This document shows, one piece after another, positions 39,896 through 49,714 of a DNA stretch of 64,000 nucleotides. Made by a program: the position numbers and the translations under genes. Below the pieces are notes generated by a model. That model was not told the DNA's origin. It made no database searches and saw nothing but the letters and a program-made list of their open reading frames with translations. How positions within the stretch are numbered: the first letter of the stretch is position 1; each line of letters opens with the position of its first letter. Source of the stretch: Martinezella tropici (lineage in GTDB: Bacteria; Pseudomonadota; Alphaproteobacteria; Rhizobiales; Rhizobiaceae); the NCBI RefSeq assembly GCF_003287875.1, contig NZ_QMKK01000042.1, positions 186,001 through 250,000 of the forward strand. Direction: 5' to 3'.

Positions 39896-41194
39896 ATGAC
39901 GGACACCCAAATCGCCCCAAAAAGCACCGTGGTCGAATCCTCAAAGCCACGCCTGCTGGAAATTCTGGGGCCAGGACTTGTCACCGGTGCTTCCGACGAC
40001 GATCCAAGCGGGATAGCGACCTATTCTCAAGCCGGCGCCCAGTTCGGCTATGCCGCAAGCTGGACCTTAGTTCTGACCTATCCCTTGATGGTAGCTGTGC
40101 AGATGATCAGCGCCCGCATTGGCAGAACGACCGGTCGGGGGCTAGCAGGAAGTATTGCCCGTTGCTATCCCGGCGGGGTCGGAATCCTTATCACTGGCCC
40201 CCTTCTCATAGCCAACATCATCAACATCGGCGCCGACCTCGGTGCGATGGGAGACGCGACGCGCCTTTTGGTAAACGGCTATTCACTTGTATATGTGGCC
40301 GCCTTTGGCTTGATCTGCATCCTATTACAGGTCTTTCTGAAATATAAACGTTACGTCGCGATCCTGAAATGGCTGAGCTTGGCACTACTTTCCTACATCG
40401 CAACCCTTTTCGTCGTCCATGTGGATTGGAGGGCCTTCAGTAGTGGATTATTGCTGCCGACACTGAGACCAGACTCCAACTACTGGTCGATGATTGTCGC
40501 GATCTTCGGGACGACAATCAGTCCCTATCTGTTTTTCTGGCAGGCATCCCAGGAAGCGGAGGATCTGAAGGAAAAGCCCAAGGAGGAACCGCTTGTCGAG
40601 CATCCCCAGGAAGCCAAGCGTGCCAATGAACGTATCACACTCGATACCTTCATTGGTATGGCGGCATCCAACATTGTCGCCCTTGCCATCATCACGACGA
40701 CGGCGGCGACGCTAAACAATACGGGCGCCACCAATATCGAAAGTTCTGTGGACGCCGCTAAGGCGATCGAACCGTTGGTCGGACATTTTGCAACGATCAT
40801 ATTCGCGACAGGGATTATAGGTACCGGACTACTTGCCGTACCGGTCCTGGCCGGCTCAGCGGCCTACGCGGTTGGAGAGGCAGCCCGCTGGAAAGTCGGA
40901 CTGTCCCGCGAACCTGGCGAAGCAAGAGCTTTCTACGCCACGGTGGCGCTCGCCACCCTCGTCGGCATGGGCCTCAATTTCACCCCTATACCGCCAATGA
41001 AAGCTCTGTTCTGGAGCGCGGTTATCAATGGAATTGTCGCCGTACCGGTAATGGTCATCTTGATGCTAATTGCCTGTAATCAAGCTGTGATGGAGCAGTT
41101 TGCCATTCGAGGCACCCTAAAATTCTTCGGTTGGGCATCCTGTGCGGCGATGTTTGCGGCCGTTGCCGGCATGGTCGCGACGGCCTTTATGTAG
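39896..41194 (+). CDS. Nramp-related divalent metal transporter
   Basis: A 432-residue membrane protein from ATG 39896 (CTGGAGGC upstream). It begins with the Nramp first-helix region LGPGLVTGASDDDPSGIATY, where DDPSG takes the place of the DPGN metal-binding motif of classical MntH. TM6 has IFGTTISPYLFFWQASQEAE, also altered from the classical MPHN/MxP motif. About eleven helices are present. The change in the metal site suggests this is the Nramp-related branch whose ion may be Mg, Al or other rather than Mn. No regulator is adjacent. Confidence 0.9.
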   Translation: MTDTQIAPKSTVVESSKPRLLEILGPGLVTGASDDDPSGIATYSQAGAQFGYAASWTLVLTYPLMVAVQMISARIGRTTGRGLAGSIARCYPGGVGILITGPLLIANIINIGADLGAMGDATRLLVNGYSLVYVAAFGLICILLQVFLKYKRYVAILKWLSLALLSYIATLFVVHVDWRAFSSGLLLPTLRPDSNYWSMIVAIFGTTISPYLFFWQASQEAEDLKEKPKEEPLVEHPQEAKRANERITLDTFIGMAASNIVALAIITTTAATLNNTGATNIESSVDAAKAIEPLVGHFATIIFATGIIGTGLLAVPVLAGSAAYAVGEAARWKVGLSREPGEARAFYATVALATLVGMGLNFTPIPPMKALFWSAVINGIVAVPVMVILMLIACNQAVMEQFAIRGTLKFFGWASCAAMFAAVAGMVATAFM

Positions 41195-41496
41195 AGGAGC
41201 ACAGAAGCTCGGTGTTTGTCGGTTGTGACGTTATCGACAAACACCAAGGCCTGATTGGCCACGGCCCTTTCCTGACTAGAGTTGCTATTCACCAGCTGCA
41301 TTCCACAGTCGCTTGAAACGAAGGTCCTCGAACTCTTCAGCCACCAGAATCTCGGTCCTGCACCTGCCATCTAAGGGTACAGTGGAACGACGAGAATATT
41401 TCTTGTCTGTCTCATTGCGAACAGTTCAATGAACCGTGGAACGCTGATGAGCCTTGTAGGTCTGAGGTATCGCATCTTGCGGAACTGGAGAGAGAT
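41195..41496. other. 300-bp stretch without a gene
   Basis: Between the Nramp gene and the chimeric fragment. I see no repeats or RNA gene. CTGGAGAGAT just before 41497 is the surviving ribosome binding site of the permease fragment. Confidence 0.4.
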
Positions 41497-42009
41497 TTGG
41501 ACCTACGCAACGTCCTTTTTGGGCGCCGCCTCGCCAATCGAGAACATGAAGATGAGAGGCTGGGCTGGATCGAGGGGGGTCCAGCAATGGGCCTCGACGG
41601 GCTTGGATCGTCATCGTATGGGCCTGAAGTCGCCCTAATCGGAAACGGCGTCGCGCAGGTTGGCGCCTTTGTCTCTGACGGCAGCTATCTACTCAGCGTG
41701 ATCCCGGCCACGGGACTATGGGTTGATGCGAACTTCAAGGAAGACCAGCTGGGCGTGATCAAGGTCGGCCAGACGGTCGATGTCGTCACCGATATCTATC
41801 CCGGGCATGCACTACAGGGTCGCGTCAGCAGCATTGCGCCGGCGACCGGGGCAACCTTCAGCGTCATCCCGCCGGAAAACGCAACCGGCAACTTTACAAA
41901 GATCGTCCAGCGCGTGCCCGTTCGCGTCGCCTTGAATGACGACGCTTCGTGGGCTCGGACGTTGCGTCCGGGCCTGTCGACGACCGTTACGGTCGATACC
42001 CACCCCTGA
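41497..42009 (+). pseudogene. Chimera of an APC permease N-terminus and an EmrA C-terminus
   Basis: Residues 1-46 from a TTG at 41497 read FGRRLANREHEDERLGWIEG, then GPAMGLDGLGSSSYGPEVAL, the cytoplasmic start of amino-acid-permease-like (APC) transporters. At about base 41638 the frame switches without interruption into the second half of an EmrA/HlyD-type adaptor: QVGAFVSDGSYLLSVIPATG, LWVDANFKEDQLGVIKVGQT, then APATGATFSVIPPENATGNF. The permease body and the membrane anchor, coiled coil and first lipoyl half of EmrA are missing. A deletion between the two genes is the simplest cause. It cannot work as either protein. Confidence 0.85.
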
Positions 42010-42021
42010 TAGGAGCCGGTC

Positions 42022-43608
42022 GTGACAACAGCCACCGCATCGGCTTCCGCTCCGGCTGAGACCAGCTGGATCAGGAGCCTCCTGCCCTTCGTGGTGATGT
42101 GCTTCGGCATGTTCATCGCGCTCCTCGACATCCAGATCGTCGCCTCGTCGCTGCAGGATATCGGCGGCGGTCTCTCTGCATCCCAGGACGAGATCAGCTG
42201 GGTGCAGACCGCCTATTTGATCGCCGAAATCTGCGTCATCCCACTCTCCGGCTGGCTGACCCGTGTCTTCTCCACGCGCTGGCTGTTCACCATATCTGCT
42301 GCCGGTTTCACGCTCAGCAGCATGCTGTGCGGGATCGCCTGGAATATCGAGAGCATGATCATGTTTCGGCCGTTACAGGGCCTGCTCGGTGCCTCGATGA
42401 TACCGACGGTATTCACCTCGTCGTTCCATTATTTCCAGGGGCCGCGGCGCGTCTATTCAGCCGCCATCATCGGAACGATCGCCTCGGTCGCACCGACGCT
42501 CGGATCTGTAATCGGCGGCTAGATCACTGATACGTGGAACTGGCATCGGCTTTTTTATGTCAATATCGTCCCTGGCCTTATCATTACAATATTGGTGCCG
42601 CTGCTGGTTAAGATCGATGAACCTGATCTCAAGCTCCTGAGGGATGCCGATTATCCAGGCATCATCCTCATGGCCATCTCGCTCGGCACGCTCGAATATG
42701 TGCTCGAAGAAGGTACGCGCGCCAACTGGTTTGATGACAGCACGATCCGCAACACAACCACCATCGTGGCCATCGCAGGCGTCTTTTTCTTCATCCGCAG
42801 TCTAACCTTTTCGCGGCCTGTCGTCGACCTCAGAGCCTTCGGCAATCGCAACTTTGCAATCGGTTGCGTGCTGTCCTTCATCACAGGCACCGGCATCTTC
42901 TCGACGATCTATCTGACGCCCCTGTTCCTCGGCTATGTCCGCGGCTTCGATGCATGGCAAATCGGCGTTGCCGTCTTCTCGACCGGTGCGGCTTCGACGC
43001 TCGGTGTCCCGGTCCAGATATTCCTTGCCAAGCGTTTCGATACGCGCTGGTTGATGATGTTTGGCCTGGCATCCTTTGGCGCTGCGATGTGGGGCTTCAG
43101 CTATATCACCAATCACTGGGGCGGCGACGAGCTCTTCTGGCCTCAGGTCTTTCGTGGCTTCCCGCAAGTCTTCGCGGTTGCCCCTGCCGTCACTCTAGGG
43201 CTCGGGAGCCTAGCACCGGAGCGGCTGAAATATGCGAGCGGGCTCTTCAACATGATGCGCAATCTCGGCGGCGCCGTCGGCGTTGCCGTCTGCGCAGCGA
43301 TCATCAACGATCGCACCAACATGCATTTCACCGCGATCGCTTCCAATCTGACCCCTGCAAATGGCGCCATGGAACGTCTGGTCGGGGGCGTTGCCAGCCG
43401 CTATGGCGAGATGCCGGCCAGCCTCGACGACGGCCATATCGCCGCATTGAAGCAGCTCTTCAAGCTCGCTTATCGCGAAGTATCGACCATGGCCTATGCG
43501 GATGCCTTCGAGGTCATCATGATCGCTTTCATCATTGCAACCGCTCTCGTTCCCCTGATGAAGAACGTCACACCACCAAAGGGCGCTTCCCCGTCCAGTG
43601 GACATTGA
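42022..43608 (+). pseudogene. emrB: EmrB-type DHA2 family MFS transporter with amber codon
   Basis: A GTG start at 42022 with AGGAG upstream opens a 528-codon frame, full length for DHA2 (14-helix) transporters. Motifs include LLDIQIVASSLQDIGGGLSA and MLFRP-like MIMFRPLQGLLGASMIPTVF. A single TAG at 42520-42522 interrupts it in the middle of helix 5: TLGSVIGG-stop-ITDTWNWHRLFYVNI, where the family has Trp (TGG) in the motif GGWI. Everything after it is in the same frame to 43608. Unless the stop is suppressed, only a 166-residue fragment is made. It sits 12 bp after the broken emrA. Confidence 0.9.
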
Positions 43609-43877
43609 TCGAAAGCGGTTCATGCAGAGCTGTGAGGAGCCGTTCATCATGGAAGATTTCCATCTACAAGGATCATCTCGGACGTCCGATCCTTGCCGTA
43701 ACGGGGAGCGTCAGAGCGTTTTCGCCGCGCTCCCGACAGCACGCCCTACCGCTGGGAATTCGGCCGCGGTTGTCATCCTGGAAAACGGGTGAGCGGTGTG
43801 CGCCGGCTTCGGAACACCCAGAGCGGAGATCTCGTCTCGGTTCGCAGGGCCTGAACCGACGCGGCGGATATCTGATA

Positions 43878-44654
43878 CTATCGGAGTAGACCTTGGCCGC
43901 CATCGACCCAGATCGGCGAGCCAGTGATATGCCGAGACTTATCGGATGCGAGGAAGACTATGAGGTCGGCGACGTCTTCACTGCGGCCCGGGCGCCCTCC
44001 GGTAATGGGTACCTGCCCCTCGGGCCAGACGACAGGTATCGACGTTTCGTCTTCCCTTCGGAGTTTGGTGTTAGCTTCGATGTTCGTCTCGATTTCACCT
44101 GGACACACGGCGTTGACACGAATGTGAAGACGGGCAAGTTCGAGAGCGAGCTGCTGCACCATCGCGACCTGCCCTGCTTTCGTGGCCGTATAGGCTGTCG
44201 CGCCCGGTGTGGTGAACGTTCTCGTCCCGTTGATGGACGATACAACGATGATGGATCCTCCGCCCGATCGCTTCAGCTCGGGCACGGTCGCGCGGATCGT
44301 CAGGAAGGTGCCAGTCAGGTTGACCGAAATCGTGTCGTTCCATTCCGAAAGCTTCAGATCGTCGATGGGCGCCCATACGCCATTAATGCCGGCATTGGCG
44401 ACTACAACATCGAGGCGGCCATACTGCTTAACGAGCTGATCCACAGCTGCATCCATCTGCCCCTCATCCGATATGTCCGCCAGCAGGGAGATAGCTTGTC
44501 CTCCGTTCGCCAAGATTTCCTCCACCGTGGTGGAGATCTCTCCGGGCGTACGCCCGAGCACTCCGATTTTGTATCCCTCTCTGGCCAGACCTAACGCAGC
44601 CGCTTTTCCAATTCCGGATCCCGCTCCAGTGACAAGGGCGACGGCTGGCTTCAT
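43878..44654 (-). CDS. SDR family oxidoreductase
   Basis: A 258-residue SDR: VTGAGSGIGKAAALGLAREG (cofactor loop), LDVVVANAGINGVW (NAG), IIVVSSINGTRTF (Ser) and YTATKAGQVAMVQ (YxxxK). The C-terminus HITGSPIWVDGGQGLLR is typical of 3-ketoacyl-ACP-reductase-like members. The frame is intact although the neighbours on both sides are fragments. Substrate unknown. ATG at 44654 has TTCG-rich upstream sequence without a strong ribosome binding site. Confidence 0.9.
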   Translation of the reverse strand: MKPAVALVTGAGSGIGKAAALGLAREGYKIGVLGRTPGEISTTVEEILANGGQAISLLADISDEGQMDAAVDQLVKQYGRLDVVVANAGINGVWAPIDDLKLSEWNDTISVNLTGTFLTIRATVPELKRSGGGSIIVVSSINGTRTFTTPGATAYTATKAGQVAMVQQLALELARLHIRVNAVCPGEIETNIEANTKLRREDETSIPVVWPEGQVPITGGRPGRSEDVADLIVFLASDKSRHITGSPIWVDGGQGLLR

Positions 44655-44814
44655 GGCGAACTCCGAGCTGTTGAGTAGCAGTAGAACTTGTGGATCGGCT
44701 TGAAGTTCCGCCGAACGGAGCTTCTGTAGGGTGCGGGACGTTGTTTAGAACCATGTTGACTGAGCGCCGGCGACGTAGAATGTTCACAGGGCACACGCGG
44801 GAAGATCTCAATCG

Positions 44815-45106
44815 CCGCACATTGCTCGGTACGCCGCCATTGCTGACCTTCGATGAACCCCTGAAAGGCCTGGATCCACTCGCCGCTTGGGAGATGAAGT
44901 CGCTGTTGGTGGAGCTCGCCGCAAGCGGAAGACATGCGATCCTCATCTCCACGCACGACGTGGAAACCATACCTCGCCTTTGCAATCGAGCCGTGTTCCT
45001 TGCCGAGGGCAAAGTTGTACGATTATGGGAGGGTGATGATGTTACCAAACTGCGGGTGACACGCGGCGCTTTCGAGGAGTGCCCGATCAGCACGCTTAAG
45101 GCTTAA
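44815..45106 (+). pseudogene. C-terminal fragment of an ABC transporter ATPase
   Basis: The frame contains TLLGTPPLLTFDEPLKGLDP (Walker B and D loop), LLVELAASGRHAILISTHDV (H loop) and RLCNRAVFLAEGKVVRLWEG. Walker A, Q loop and signature motif are absent; the sequence upstream of 44815 has no homology. About 90 residues remain of an expected 230-300. No permease gene is adjacent. It is clearly a remnant. Confidence 0.8.
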
Positions 45107-45162
45107 CTGGAGGCGTGAAACGGGGAGTGGCCCGGCGCGCCTTTCCGTGCCAGATAACAAAG

Positions 45163-46119
45163 CTAGTGCAGCGTGCCGCTGATGATCATCTTCGAGACGA
45201 ACGCTGACAGGAGCTTCTGATCGAAATGCCCGGGAGAATTCATCATCATATCGATGGCTTCAGGCTGTGAGAATGCCGGCTTGTAGGGGCGGATGGTTGT
45301 CAGCACCTCGTAGACGTCGCAAATGGCGGCAACGCGCGCGACATATGGGATCTTCCTGCCCGATAAGCGATCGGGATAACCTCCGCCATCGTAGCGCTCA
45401 TGATGGAAACGGCAGATATCAAGGACCTCGGCCGGCGCCGACCCTGCTTTCCTCACCATCTCGTAGCCCTTTTGCGGATGGGCGCGAACAAGATCCATCT
45501 CCTCGGCGGTCAGTTTGCCTGGCTTGTTCAGAATGTCATCGGGAATGGCCATCTTTCCGAGATCGTGGACGAGGCCGCCTAGACCGAGAACACGGACATC
45601 TTCTTGCCTGTGGCCGAGACCCCGCCCGAATGCGATCATTAAAGCGCTGACGGCGAGCGAGTGAAGAAACGTGATCTCGTCCTTCTCCTTGAGCTTGGCG
45701 ACAGCAATCAGCGCGCCGGTGTTGTCGAGCGTCTCCAACATGATGCGCTCCACGGCAGTGCTGGCAGCCTCGTCTGCGAAACTACCCTTCACGCGAGCAT
45801 CCTCCAGCATATGGCGAAGATGCGGTGCGACATCATGGATCGACTGTCTTGCGCGGCTGATCTCGCTCTTTGAGAATGCGTTCAGCAGCTGCGCCTCGAA
45901 GCTCTCCGGTCCGTTGCGTTGCGGCATGCCTGCGACATCTGCGCCCTTCGTGATATCGATAACGACGCTTCTGACATGTTCATTGGCAAGCCTTCTCACC
46001 TCATCGCGTCTTGAGACCAGAAAAGGCTTGAAGCGCGCAGCACCGACCTCGGTCGCGAATTCCATGTCGTTGATGAACATGCCGACCCGGAGCTGGTTCA
46101 ATGGGATGCGTTTGAGCAT
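45163..46119 (-). CDS. HD-GYP domain protein (probable c-di-GMP phosphodiesterase)
   Basis: A 318-residue protein. Residues 1-60 are the DUF3391-type N-terminus (IPLNQLRVGMFINDMEF). The HD-GYP core follows: FLHSLAVSALMIAF (first His), LGGLVHDLGKMAIPDDILNK (HD pair), VRAHPQKGYEMV (His), CRFHHERYDGGGYPDRLSGR (His-His and GYP) and AAICDVYEVLTTIRPYKPAF (Asp). The GYP motif and full set of metal ligands support c-di-GMP hydrolysis. It lies 68 bp downstream of the GGDEF-EAL gene on the same strand, forming a c-di-GMP locus. Confidence 0.92.
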   Translation of the reverse strand: MLKRIPLNQLRVGMFINDMEFATEVGAARFKPFLVSRRDEVRRLANEHVRSVVIDITKGADVAGMPQRNGPESFEAQLLNAFSKSEISRARQSIHDVAPHLRHMLEDARVKGSFADEAASTAVERIMLETLDNTGALIAVAKLKEKDEITFLHSLAVSALMIAFGRGLGHRQEDVRVLGLGGLVHDLGKMAIPDDILNKPGKLTAEEMDLVRAHPQKGYEMVRKAGSAPAEVLDICRFHHERYDGGGYPDRLSGRKIPYVARVAAICDVYEVLTTIRPYKPAFSQPEAIDMMMNSPGHFDQKLLSAFVSKMIISGTLH

Positions 46120-46187
46120 TTATGATCTTCCTGAAACTCTTGCATTATCGATTGATGAAAACCACGCGTATGAAAGTGATGAAGGAG

Positions 46188-48020
46188 CTATCTTAGCTGG
46201 AGCACCTTGAGTGGCTCCGAGAAGGAGCCGCTGGGCACGAGCCGTTGGCCGTGCGCGCTCAAGAACTGTCCCGCTTTCATGGCGTCCATCGCTCTGGCGA
46301 AAAGGTAGCCTTGACCAAGCTTGCAACCGAAGGCTTCTAGACGGCAGGCTTGTTCTTCGTCCTCGATACCTTCCGCCACCACGCGGATACCAAGCTTACC
46401 TGCGATCGAAAGCACGCCCTCGACGATCACCATCCCGGCGTCACCAAGCCTCGTTTGTTCGATGAAGGATTTGTCTATTTTGATGATGTCGACCGGCACC
46501 GTCAGAAGATGGGTCAAGGACGCATAGCCGGTCCCGAAGTCATCGAGCGCGACTTTCAGGCCCTCTAAGCGCAGCGCTTTGATCTCATCCGCCACAACGT
46601 GGTCTCGCTGTCCGAGGTAAACGGACTCCGTCACTTCGAGGATTAGGTGCTCAAGGGGGACGTCAGCATCTTCGAACACTCGGCAGATTTTGTCACGCAG
46701 TCCACCCTTGCGGAAGTCGGCAGCCGACAGGTTGACACCGACATGCCGCAAAGGAAGCCCACCGTCGAGCCATGTCCGCATGTCCTTAGCAACTTTGCTC
46801 AACATTCGTTCCGTCAGCGTTGAAGCAACGTGAGCGTCTTTGGTCGCCTCATGAAAATGAGCTGCTGCGACGACGTCGCCGGAATGGGTCTTCATCCGGC
46901 ATAACGCCTCAAGGCCGACAGCCTCGCGTGTATCAAGTCGCACGATCGGCTGGTAGTAGGCCTCGATGCGGTTGTCGGATAGTGCAAGGCTGACGTCTCT
47001 TATCGCCCTGAAGCGGCGCGTCAACGCTGTCCCGAGACCCGAATGGTACTCGACGAATTGTCCACGGGCATGTTCCTTGGCGTGGTAGAGCGCAATGTCT
47101 GCATTTTGCCGGACTTGCTCGGGATTGATGTCGTCGGTCGCCAAGGCGCCGCCGAGTGTCGCCGCAGAAAAGATGACGTGGCCCGCGCAATCTGTTGGAA
47201 GCTCGATTTTCCTCAGGATCTGAGCCGCCTCGCTCTGCAGATCGAGCTCGCCTTCGCCGACAACGATGACTGCAAATTCATCACCACCGAGCCGATAGCT
47301 CCTTTCCCTGCCCGCGGCTGCCGCGATGCGCTCCGCAACAACGCGGATCAGGGCATCGCCAGCCGCGTGACCAAACGTATCGTTTACCATCTTCAGGTTG
47401 TCGACATCGGCGATGATAATGCCCCAACCCTGATTTACAAGCGGCGCCAGGGTTCGAAGAGCGAGATCGAAAGCAGCCCGATTCCGAAGCCCAGTGAGGC
47501 CGTCCGTGTATGTCAGACGCTGACGCTCCGCCACGCGTTCTTCACGCTCGATTGCGATCGAGCAGAGATGCACACACGCATCCACGATCGTCTGCTCAAG
47601 CTCACTTGGTCCGCGGCTCTCGCGGTAGTAGAACGCGAACGTGCCGACCACCCGGTCGCCGCTCTTGATAGGACTTGACCAGCAAGCCTTCAGGCCAAGC
47701 GGGAGAGCGAGTGCCGCGTAATCGGTCCACCTAAAGTCGGTTTCTATGTCGGTGACGACAACGGGCCATCCATGGAAGGCGGCGCTCCCGCAAGAACCCG
47801 AGTGAGGCCCCACTTTAAGATCGTCCACAGCGGCTGAATATGACGCTGGAAGTGACGGCGCCGCCAGCGTCGATAGACGGACGCCATCAGACTTTACGAC
47901 GGAGGCCGCAATACCGGGAACCGCTGCTTCAACCTTTGAGCATAGTGCTGAAAGCGTGGTCGCCAGCGGTTCGCCTTTGGCAATCATTTCAAGAATGGCA
48001 TTCTGCAATTCTAGGATCAT
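46188..48020 (-). CDS. GAF-GGDEF-EAL c-di-GMP enzyme
   Basis: About 610 residues from ATG 48020 (a TTG at 48062 is the alternative; neither has a clear ribosome binding site). A GAF domain fills residues 1-155 (SGSCGSAAFHGWPVVVTDIE, WTDYAALALPLGLKACWSSP). The GGDEF domain has YRLGGDEFAVIV near residue 255, so the cyclase site is intact. The EAL domain starts AYYQPIVRLDTREAVGLEAL and has VALDDFGTGYASLTHLLTVP and VDIIKIDKSFIEQT, ligands of an active phosphodiesterase. It is probably bifunctional and soluble, with GAF sensing a small ligand. Confidence 0.92.
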   Translation of the reverse strand: MILELQNAILEMIAKGEPLATTLSALCSKVEAAVPGIAASVVKSDGVRLSTLAAPSLPASYSAAVDDLKVGPHSGSCGSAAFHGWPVVVTDIETDFRWTDYAALALPLGLKACWSSPIKSGDRVVGTFAFYYRESRGPSELEQTIVDACVHLCSIAIEREERVAERQRLTYTDGLTGLRNRAAFDLALRTLAPLVNQGWGIIIADVDNLKMVNDTFGHAAGDALIRVVAERIAAAAGRERSYRLGGDEFAVIVVGEGELDLQSEAAQILRKIELPTDCAGHVIFSAATLGGALATDDINPEQVRQNADIALYHAKEHARGQFVEYHSGLGTALTRRFRAIRDVSLALSDNRIEAYYQPIVRLDTREAVGLEALCRMKTHSGDVVAAAHFHEATKDAHVASTLTERMLSKVAKDMRTWLDGGLPLRHVGVNLSAADFRKGGLRDKICRVFEDADVPLEHLILEVTESVYLGQRDHVVADEIKALRLEGLKVALDDFGTGYASLTHLLTVPVDIIKIDKSFIEQTRLGDAGMVIVEGVLSIAGKLGIRVVAEGIEDEEQACRLEAFGCKLGQGYLFARAMDAMKAGQFLSAHGQRLVPSGSFSEPLKVLQLR

Positions 48021-48293
48021 GAGAGGGCGTCTCGAAAGGGAAGCCCTCTTTAACAGCCACAATTTCAGATCAAGTTACCGTATCGATTAAATATTGATCA
48101 AAGCGTTCGACCCGGCCTTTGACGATTGCGAGCCTGCTTGTTTTACGCGCCGCCAGAAGGTTTATTCTGCAAGGGGCAATCCTTCACTGGAAGTTTGGAC
48201 AGAATACGGTAGTTCGCTGTCAAAAGCGTGTGCTGCGTGCTTCCCGAAATCTACGGAGACTGTGATCGACCTCTCACAAGGGAGCGCGAACCT

Positions 48294-49475
48294 ATGTCTT
48301 CGACATTCTCAAAGGGCCGTATTCAATCCACTCTGCGCCACTTCCTCGACAACGAGGCGTCCGGCGCTCTCGTTCTCATGGCTGTTGCCCTGCTGGCGAT
48401 TATCACTGCGAACTCCTCGTTGGCCGACAGCTATTTCCATGCCCTGCATGTCTACGTCGGTCCTCTCAGCCTACGGCACTGGATCAACGATGCCCGATGG
48501 CGATCTTCTTTCTGCTCGTCGGGCTGGAGATCAAGCGCGAGATGCTGGATGGCCAGCTGTCGACCTGGAGCCGGCGGATCCTGCCGAGTGCCGCCGCAGC
48601 AGGCGGCATGGCGGTCTCCGCCCTGATCTACGTGTTCCTGAATTGGTCCGATCCAGTCGCCATTCGTGGATGGGCGATCCCGACCGCCACTGATATCGCC
48701 TTTGCACCCGGGGTCATCTCCCTGCTCGGCAGCCGTGTACCCAGCTCGCTGAAGATCTTTCTGGCAGCCTTGGCAATCATCGATGATCTCGGTGCTGTCA
48801 TCGTCATTGCCGTTTTCTATACTGCGGAGTTGAACTTTCTTGCTCTGGCCGGAGCGGGTATCGTGTTGGGAAACCTAATGATTTTCAAGAGGATGGTATG
48901 GCCTTGCGTTGCGCTTGAGGCCGTCCTGTGGGTCCTGGTGTTTGCGTCCGGTATTCACGCGACCCTGGCCGGCGTCATGCTGGCGCTGACCATCCCACTG
49001 CAGGCAACCCTGGCAAGCCGGAGGCTGCGCATGAGGAATCGCCGCTCCATAAACTGGAGCACGGCCTTCATAAGCCGGTAGCCTTCCTGATCGTTCCGAG
49101 CTTCGGGTTTGCCAATGCCGGTGTTTCCTTCAGCGGGATCTCGCCGGTGATCTTCGCTGAGCCACTGACCATGGGCGTGGCAGCAGGGCTTGTGCTCGGC
49201 AAGCTGATCGGCGTCCTCGGCACGGTGGCGATCCTTGTCAAGCTGGACCACGCAGACTTGCCGACCCAGGCAAGCTGGGGGTAGATGGCCGGAACCGCGC
49301 TTTTGTGTGGCATCGGGTTCACGATGTCGCTGTTCATCGGCCTTTTGGCTTTCGATGATCCGGAGGTGCAGGGCACATCAAGATCGGAATCCTAATGGGT
49401 TCAGTCGTGGCAGGCGTTCTTGGAGCGGTACTGCTGATGATCTTTGGCCGACGGCTCCCGTCGACTGTGTCGTGA
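48294..49475 (+). pseudogene. nhaA: Na+/H+ antiporter NhaA with three frameshifts and one amber codon
   Basis: NhaA sequence is recognisable throughout: [20 protein letters not shown], then [40 protein letters not shown] with the [15 protein letters not shown]sp pair, [20 protein letters not shown] and [20 protein letters not shown]. Reading it needs frame changes near 48495, 49008 and 49375, each consistent with loss of one base, and a TAG at 49282-49284 replaces a codon that is Gln (CAG) in the family phrase WGQMAGTALL. ATG 48294 has AAGGGAG upstream. It cannot make a functional antiporter as written. Confidence 0.88.
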
Positions 49476-49714
49476 CAATATGCTCGGCGTCACCTCGACG
49501 ATGATCTCCTCTCCGATCGTTTTTGAGCCAGGAAAGAAACGATCCGCCCGACATCGACGTCGACTTGAAGCACGACACGCGCGGACAATATTTTCCAGAG
49601 CAGAAGAAGGCACAAGTTGCGTGATGGACACTGTGTCGCATGACGACCGATGGGCGGAACAAGACAGACCGCTAGATCCTTTTGAATAAGGGTCACAAAT
49701 GTCGGACTGCGAAC

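Noticed and set aside
43735..43860. Possible LysR remnant (TPYRWEFGRG in the forward frame)
   Set aside because: Only about ten residues resemble the LysR effector domain, with no further support on either side.
42520..49284. Reassigned or read-through UAG codons (two ambers in transporter genes)
   Set aside because: nhaA also has three frameshifts and emrA is truncated, so ordinary gene decay explains the stops without special decoding.
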